Assembly: GCA_017614995.1 (NCBI GenBank)
Contig: JAGAAX010000023.1
Location: forward strand, 1-64,000
Origin: Spirochaetaceae bacterium
GTDB lineage: Bacteria > Spirochaetota > Spirochaetia > Treponematales > Treponemataceae
Direction of reading: 5' to 3'
DNA: 64,000 bases
The first letter of the stretch is position 1, and each line of letters opens with the position of its first letter. Shown piece after piece: positions 60,260-64,000 of the stretch. A program made the translations under genes and the position numbers. The notes beneath the pieces are model-generated. The model did not search any database, was not told where the DNA came from, and saw nothing but the letters and a program-made list of their open reading frames with translations.

Positions 60260-60398
60260 TCAAAAAAGGGGTATTAAACCCGACTGCAATACCTTATGAG
60301 AACAACGAACCCTTTCTGTATTTTGTGGATAATACTATTGTGAATAGATATTGTTATTTCTATGGCTCATACCCCGATGCTTGCATGGGGGTTCGTTG
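60236..60398. repeat. structured element with three perfect stems
   Basis: GGGTTTAATACCCC (60236-60249) pairs with GGGGTATTAAACCC (60268-60281), and its loop holds GACCC-TT-GGGTC. Next, CAACGAACCC (60303-60312) pairs with GGGTTCGTTG (60389-60398). Inside that is the CCCC-ATGC-TT-GCAT-GGGG hairpin (about 60372-60390). Such GC-rich pairs with short loops resemble REP/RAYT units or ends of IS200/IS605-type elements. The remaining bases of 60399-60500 are AT-rich and I see nothing in them. Confidence 0.75.
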
Positions 60399-60502
60399 AT
60401 TTTAGTTTAACATAAAACATGTTACAATTCTATTATATATTTTGATATGACAAATAATTCTGCGTCTGAATTGTAAATTCAACAAATTTTATTTTTTTTC
60501 TA

Positions 60503-60564
60503 TTGACACCACATATAGTGCCGATATATGATTAAACAACATTAGAAAACGCTATATATAAAAC
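60503..60564 (+). promoter_or_regulatory. nrd promoter with two NrdR-box-like sites
   Basis: TTGACA (60503-60508), an 18-nt spacer and TATGAT (60527-60532) form a promoter. In the spacer ACACCACATATAGTGC (60506-60521) matches most of the NrdR consensus ACACwATATATwGTGT. A second, weaker match, ACGCTATATATAAAAC, is at 60549-60564, 43 nt away (about four turns). NrdR would repress its own operon when ATP or dATP is high. Confidence 0.65.
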
Positions 60565-60678
60565 GAATGTAGATTAGTTGTGTAAAAACTGTGGATAAGA
60601 TTTCCAGATATTTAGCATATATTATTTCTACTATTTTACAATGCTTTTCTCTTGTATGTTTATTAACAAGGATATTTC

Positions 60679-61140
60679 ATGCGGTGTCCATATTGTGGAA
60701 ATTTCGATGATAAGGTAATCGAGTCACGTACAATGGCAAACGGCGAAAGTATCCGCCGCCGCCGTGAATGTCTTTCTTGCGGTTACCGTTTTACAAGCTA
60801 TGAACTGGTAGAGGAAAAACAGTTTATGGTTATAAAGCGGGACGGAAGAAGACAGCCTTTTGACAGGACAAAACTTGCAAAAGGTATTGAGCGTGCCTTG
60901 GAGAAAAGGCCTATTCAGAATGACACAATAGAGACTGTCGTAAGTGAAATTGAAGACAAAGCCGTAATGCAGGGAAAGCATTCGAGGGAAATTACAACAG
61001 TAGCTTTAGGCGAAATTGTACTCGAAAAGCTTTTCGCATTGGATAAGGTTGCGTACGTCCGTTTTGCTTCCGTTTACCGTCACTTTGAAAGCCTTGACGA
61101 GTTTATTGCTGAAATTAAGAATCTTGGAGGGGAATCTTGA
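60679..61140 (+). CDS. nrdR: NrdR transcriptional repressor
   Basis: 153 residues, normal size. Zinc ribbon MRCPYCGNFDDKVIESR with CLSCGYRFTSYE, then the ATP-cone (MVIKRDGRRQPFDRTKLAKGIERAL). It senses ATP/dATP and binds NrdR boxes in ribonucleotide reductase promoters; two such boxes lie upstream of this gene. AAGGA precedes the ATG. The stop overlaps the start of nrdD. Confidence 0.98.
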   Translation: MRCPYCGNFDDKVIESRTMANGESIRRRRECLSCGYRFTSYELVEEKQFMVIKRDGRRQPFDRTKLAKGIERALEKRPIQNDTIETVVSEIEDKAVMQGKHSREITTVALGEIVLEKLFALDKVAYVRFASVYRHFESLDEFIAEIKNLGGES

Positions 61141-63245
61141 GCGAAACAACTACTTTCCCGGAGTGGAAAAATCTTCTGGGAGAAAAAACAAAATCAACTA
61201 CTGTAATCAAAAATGTCGTTAAACGTTCCGGAGAAATAAAGAGATATGATCCTTCTAAGATAACGGCAGCTATCAACAAAGCTATTGAAGCAGTTGAAAA
61301 AAAGCCGAACGAAGAAAAGGCAAAAACTCTTACTATCGAAGTTGAGAAAAAGCTTAAGGACATGATGTCTCTGCGCCATGAACATTCCATTCCTGCTATT
61401 GAAGAAATTCAGGACATTGTAGAGACTGTTCTTATTGAGCGCGGTGAAGTTGCCATTGCCAAAGCATATATTCTTTACCGCGCAAAGCACGAAGCTATCC
61501 GCGACACAAAGAACCTGCTTCTTGACATCAACAAGACAATGGACGGCTATCTTAACCAGTCTGACTGGCGCGTAAACGAGAATGCAAACGTCAATTTCTC
61601 TCTCGGCGGACTGATTCTGCACAACTCTGGTGCAATTACAGCAAACTACTGGCTTAAGAATATTTACTCTGCCGAAGTTGCAGAAGCACATAAAAATGCG
61701 GCATTCCACATTCACGATCTTTCTATGTTTTCAGGTTACTGCGCAGGCTGGTCTTTGCGTCAGCTTATACAGGAAGGTCTCGGCGGTGTACCAGACAAGA
61801 TTACATCTACACCGGCAACACACCTTTCTACGCTCGTAAACCAGATTGTAAACTTCCTCGGCATTATGCAGAATGAATGGGCTGGCGCTCAGGCATTCAG
61901 CTCTTTTGATACATATCTTGCTCCATTTGTACGCAAAGACCATCTCTCGGTTAAAGAAGTGCGCCAGTGCATCCAGAGCTTTATTTTCGGTGTAAACACA
62001 CCAAGCCGCTGGGGTTCACAGGCACCTTTTACAAACATTACGCTTGACTGGACTTGCCCTGAAGACCTCAAAAACAAGCCGGCAATCGTCGGCGGCAAGG
62101 AAATGGACTTTACTTACGGCGACTGTCAGCCTGAAATGGACGTTATCAACAAGGCTTTTATTCAGCTTATGATTGAAGGCGATGCATCAGGTCGCGGTTT
62201 TGCTTACCCTATTCCGACTTATAACATTACAAAAGAATTCAACTGGGACAGCGAGAACGCAAAGCTTCTGTTTGAAATGACTGCAAGATACGGCACACCG
62301 TATTTCCAGAACTTCGTTAATTCAGACTTGAACCCAAGCGACGTGCGCTCAATGTGCTGCCGCCTTCAGCTTGACAAGCGCGAGCTCCGTAAGCGCGGCG
62401 GCGGTCTGTTCGGTTCAGATGAATTTACAGGTTCGCTCGGCGTTGTAACAATCAACATGCCGCAAATCGGCTATCTTGCAAACAATGAAGAGCAGTTCTT
62501 TGCACGCCTTGACTATCTTATGGATCTGGCTAAAGAAAGTCTCTGCGCAAAGCGCAAGGTTATCCAGAAACTGCTCGACGGCGGTCTGTTCCCGTATACA
62601 AGACGCTATCTTACAAAGCTCGACAACCATTTTAACACAATCGGTTTGTGCGGCATGAACGAATGCTGTCTTAACTTTTTGGGCATTTCAATTGCAGAGC
62701 CTAAAGGCAAAGCTTTTGCCGAAAAAGTGCTCAACCACATGAGACAGCGGCTTGCAGACTATCAGGAAAAAACAGGCGAACTGTTCAACCTTGAAGCTAC
62801 ACCGGCTGAAAGTACATCATACCGCCTTGCACGCCATGACAAGAAGAATTACCCGGACATTATTGCGTCTGGAACAAGCGACCCGTTCTATACAAACTCA
62901 ACATGGCTGCCGGTTGATTTCACATCTGATGTTTTTGAAGCTCTTGACCACCAGGAATCTCTACAGACGAAATACACCGGCGGTACGGTTTTCCATACAT
63001 TTATGGGCGAAGCAATCAAAGACTGGGAATCTTGCCGCGATTTGGTTAAGTCGATAACTGCAAATTACCGCATTCCATATCTGACCATTTCGCCGACATT
63101 CTCGGTCTGCCGCATTCATGGTTATCTTGAAGGCGAGCATTTTGAGTGCCCGATCTGCAAGGCTGAAACAGAGAAGAAATTCCGCGACAGACTTGTACAG
63201 CTTGAGGCAGAGCGCGAAGAAGCACTCGCCCAGTTGAAGAAATAA
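61137..63245 (+). CDS. nrdD: anaerobic ribonucleoside triphosphate reductase, catalytic subunit lacking its glycyl-radical tail
   Basis: 702 residues from TTG 61137 with GGAGGGG upstream. An N-terminal ATP-cone (VVKRSGEIKRYDPSKITAAINKAIEAVE) leads to the class III barrel (HIHDLSMFSGYCAGWSLRQL; GLCGMNECCLNFLG). The C-terminus has the zinc site as FSVCRIHGYLEGEHFECPICKAE and then ends in a charged helix. The glycyl-radical segment (R-V-x-GY-x-R-P-V) that normally follows is absent here, and is found in the next gene. The product should be inactive without that partner. Confidence 0.95.
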   Translation: MSETTTFPEWKNLLGEKTKSTTVIKNVVKRSGEIKRYDPSKITAAINKAIEAVEKKPNEEKAKTLTIEVEKKLKDMMSLRHEHSIPAIEEIQDIVETVLIERGEVAIAKAYILYRAKHEAIRDTKNLLLDINKTMDGYLNQSDWRVNENANVNFSLGGLILHNSGAITANYWLKNIYSAEVAEAHKNAAFHIHDLSMFSGYCAGWSLRQLIQEGLGGVPDKITSTPATHLSTLVNQIVNFLGIMQNEWAGAQAFSSFDTYLAPFVRKDHLSVKEVRQCIQSFIFGVNTPSRWGSQAPFTNITLDWTCPEDLKNKPAIVGGKEMDFTYGDCQPEMDVINKAFIQLMIEGDASGRGFAYPIPTYNITKEFNWDSENAKLLFEMTARYGTPYFQNFVNSDLNPSDVRSMCCRLQLDKRELRKRGGGLFGSDEFTGSLGVVTINMPQIGYLANNEEQFFARLDYLMDLAKESLCAKRKVIQKLLDGGLFPYTRRYLTKLDNHFNTIGLCGMNECCLNFLGISIAEPKGKAFAEKVLNHMRQRLADYQEKTGELFNLEATPAESTSYRLARHDKKNYPDIIASGTSDPFYTNSTWLPVDFTSDVFEALDHQESLQTKYTGGTVFHTFMGEAIKDWESCRDLVKSITANYRIPYLTISPTFSVCRIHGYLEGEHFECPICKAETEKKFRDRLVQLEAEREEALAQLKK

Positions 63246-63287
63246 GACCAATTACCTATATATCTTTTATTAAAGGAAGGATTGAAT

Positions 63288-63812
63288 ATGACAACTAGAT
63301 CACTTGCTAAAATCGATGCTGAAATTGCTAGAACAAAAGAAGCTCTTGCAAATGTAAAAGGCACAGAAACAGAAGTATATGCACGTATCGTCGGTTACTA
63401 CCGCTCTGTACGCAACTGGAACAAGGGAAAGCGCGATGAATACGACCACCGCAAGATGTTTGTATACGACAGCAAGACACTTCCAGAAAACGGCGCAAAA
63501 GCAGAAGCATCTGCAGCAGTGTCACCAGAAGCAGAAACAGTATGCAGCGGCAATCCTGTACGCTTTGAAATGTTTGTCAGAGCAACATGCCCTAACTGCC
63601 CGCCTGTAAAAGAATATATGTCACAGGTTACTATTCCTGGTAAAACATTTGACGTAGATTCTGAAGCTGGTTTTAACAGAGCTTCTGAGCTTGGCATTAT
63701 GTCTGCACCTACAGTTGTTCTTTTCAACGAAATTGGTGCTGAAGTTGGTCGCGCTAACAGCACAGCAGATCTTGAAGCATTCTTTGAAGCAAAAGAGCCT
63801 GTTTTGTGCTAA
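63288..63812 (+). CDS. glycyl-radical domain of class III RNR fused to a glutaredoxin-like domain
   Basis: A 174-residue protein from ATG 63288, seven bases after GGAAGG. Residues 1-28 are a helix. Residues 29-59 (TEVYARIVGYYRSV, NWNKGKRDEYDHRK) are the C-terminal segment of NrdD, with Gly36 as the radical site. After an Ala-rich linker, residues 91-170 form a glutaredoxin/NrdH-like fold: FEMFVRATCPNC (C101, C104) and cis-Pro in MSAPTVVLF. It would give NrdD both its radical and its dithiol reductant. It sits between nrdD and nrdG. Confidence 0.85.
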   Translation: MTTRSLAKIDAEIARTKEALANVKGTETEVYARIVGYYRSVRNWNKGKRDEYDHRKMFVYDSKTLPENGAKAEASAAVSPEAETVCSGNPVRFEMFVRATCPNCPPVKEYMSQVTIPGKTFDVDSEAGFNRASELGIMSAPTVVLFNEIGAEVGRANSTADLEAFFEAKEPVLC

Positions 63813-64000
63813 ATAACAATGAAATAAAGGGCACCGCTCCAATCGGTGCTCTTGTAAAAACCTCTCTCGTAGATTTTCCTAAAAAAGTTTCTTCTGCACT
63901 CTTTCTTTACGGGTGTAATTTACGCTGCCCTTACTGCTATAACAAAGACCTGGTAACCGGCAGCTTTGAAGATTTTGAAGCCGTTTCATTTGATGATGTC
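63806..64000 (+). CDS. nrdG: NrdG, anaerobic RNR-activating radical SAM enzyme (partial, runs off the window)
   Basis: From GTG 63806, overlapping the previous stop by 7 nt, the frame reads KGTAPIGALVKTSLVDFP, then FLYGCNLRCPYCYNKDLV. The C-x3-C-x2-C cluster motif and the KTSLVDFP lead are those of NrdG-type activases. It would create the glycyl radical on the split domain encoded just upstream. Continues beyond 64000. Confidence 0.9.
   Translation, partial: MLNNNEIKGTAPIGALVKTSLVDFPKKVSSALFLYGCNLRCPYCYNKDLVTGSFEDFEAVSFDDV

Noticed and set aside
63245-63288. Sequencing frameshift that splits nrdD
   Set aside because: A 42-nt gap with a strong ribosome-binding site, an own start and an additional helix precede the glycyl-radical segment, and a glutaredoxin domain is fused after it. 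A single-base error cannot give this.

Overview
This 64 kb window looks like the chromosome of a spirochaete, most probably a Treponema. That is an inference from the gene mix: many TPR proteins, a GAF/SpoIIE phosphatase with STAS and RsbW-like partners, a very long cyclase-NTPase-TPR protein, a Lol-like ABC operon with an outer-membrane barrel, an anaerobic class III ribonucleotide reductase, and moderate GC with AT-rich islands. I saw no rRNA, tRNA, CRISPR array or intact transposase.

Layout. 1-12.2 kb: glycosyltransferase, DEAD-box helicase, a five-gene operon (LolD-like ATPase, two FtsX/MacB-type permeases, LolA-like carrier, outer-membrane protein), a DUF4230 protein, the NAD(P)HX repair enzyme and a cation diffusion facilitator. 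12.2-28.4 kb: an accessory, largely AT-rich defence island, all on the minus strand. 28.5-46.4 kb: core genes, including an M49-like peptidase, seryl-tRNA synthetase, AI-2E family permease, HD-GYP protein, HAD phosphatase, type III PLP decarboxylase, an HD hydrolase, TPR proteins, and the phosphatase/STAS/anti-sigma module. 46.4-60 kb: cyclase-ATPase-TPR protein, a TPR/NHL/von Willebrand-type secreted protein, SurE, a galactokinase-like enzyme, Lnt, BioY, and a voltage-gated K+ channel with a separate cyclic-nucleotide-binding protein. 60.5-64 kb: nrdR-nrdD-(glycyl radical/glutaredoxin)-nrdG.

The most interesting part is the island. One tightly packed run of eight genes (22.8 to 13.3 kb) encodes a cytosine-5 DNA methyltransferase, a protein with an N-terminal Hsp90/MORC-type GHKL ATPase and a C-terminal histidine kinase, a receiver-domain protein, a minimal caspase/CHAT-like cysteine peptidase, McrB, McrC, an AlbA_2/HATPase regulator and a Vsr endonuclease. 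This looks like a LlaJI-type (Dcm + McrBC) restriction-modification system with a phosphorelay and a protease effector built into it; I know of no described system with this composition. Upstream is a Septu-like ATPase + HNH pair that has replaced the end of a HEPN toxin, leaving an orphan MNT nucleotidyltransferase. Next to it is an orphan UPF0175 antitoxin whose DUF3368 PIN toxin is cut to 35 codons.

The second unusual item is the ribonucleotide reductase. NrdD stops right after its zinc site, and the glycyl-radical segment is carried on the next gene, fused to a CPNC glutaredoxin-like domain. A NrdR promoter with two NrdR-box-like palindromes precedes the operon.

At regulatory scale, six genes have a TATAAT box 6-8 nt before the start codon and no Shine-Dalgarno sequence, which implies leaderless mRNAs. 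Intergenic spaces carry several composite palindromic repeats with covarying stems.
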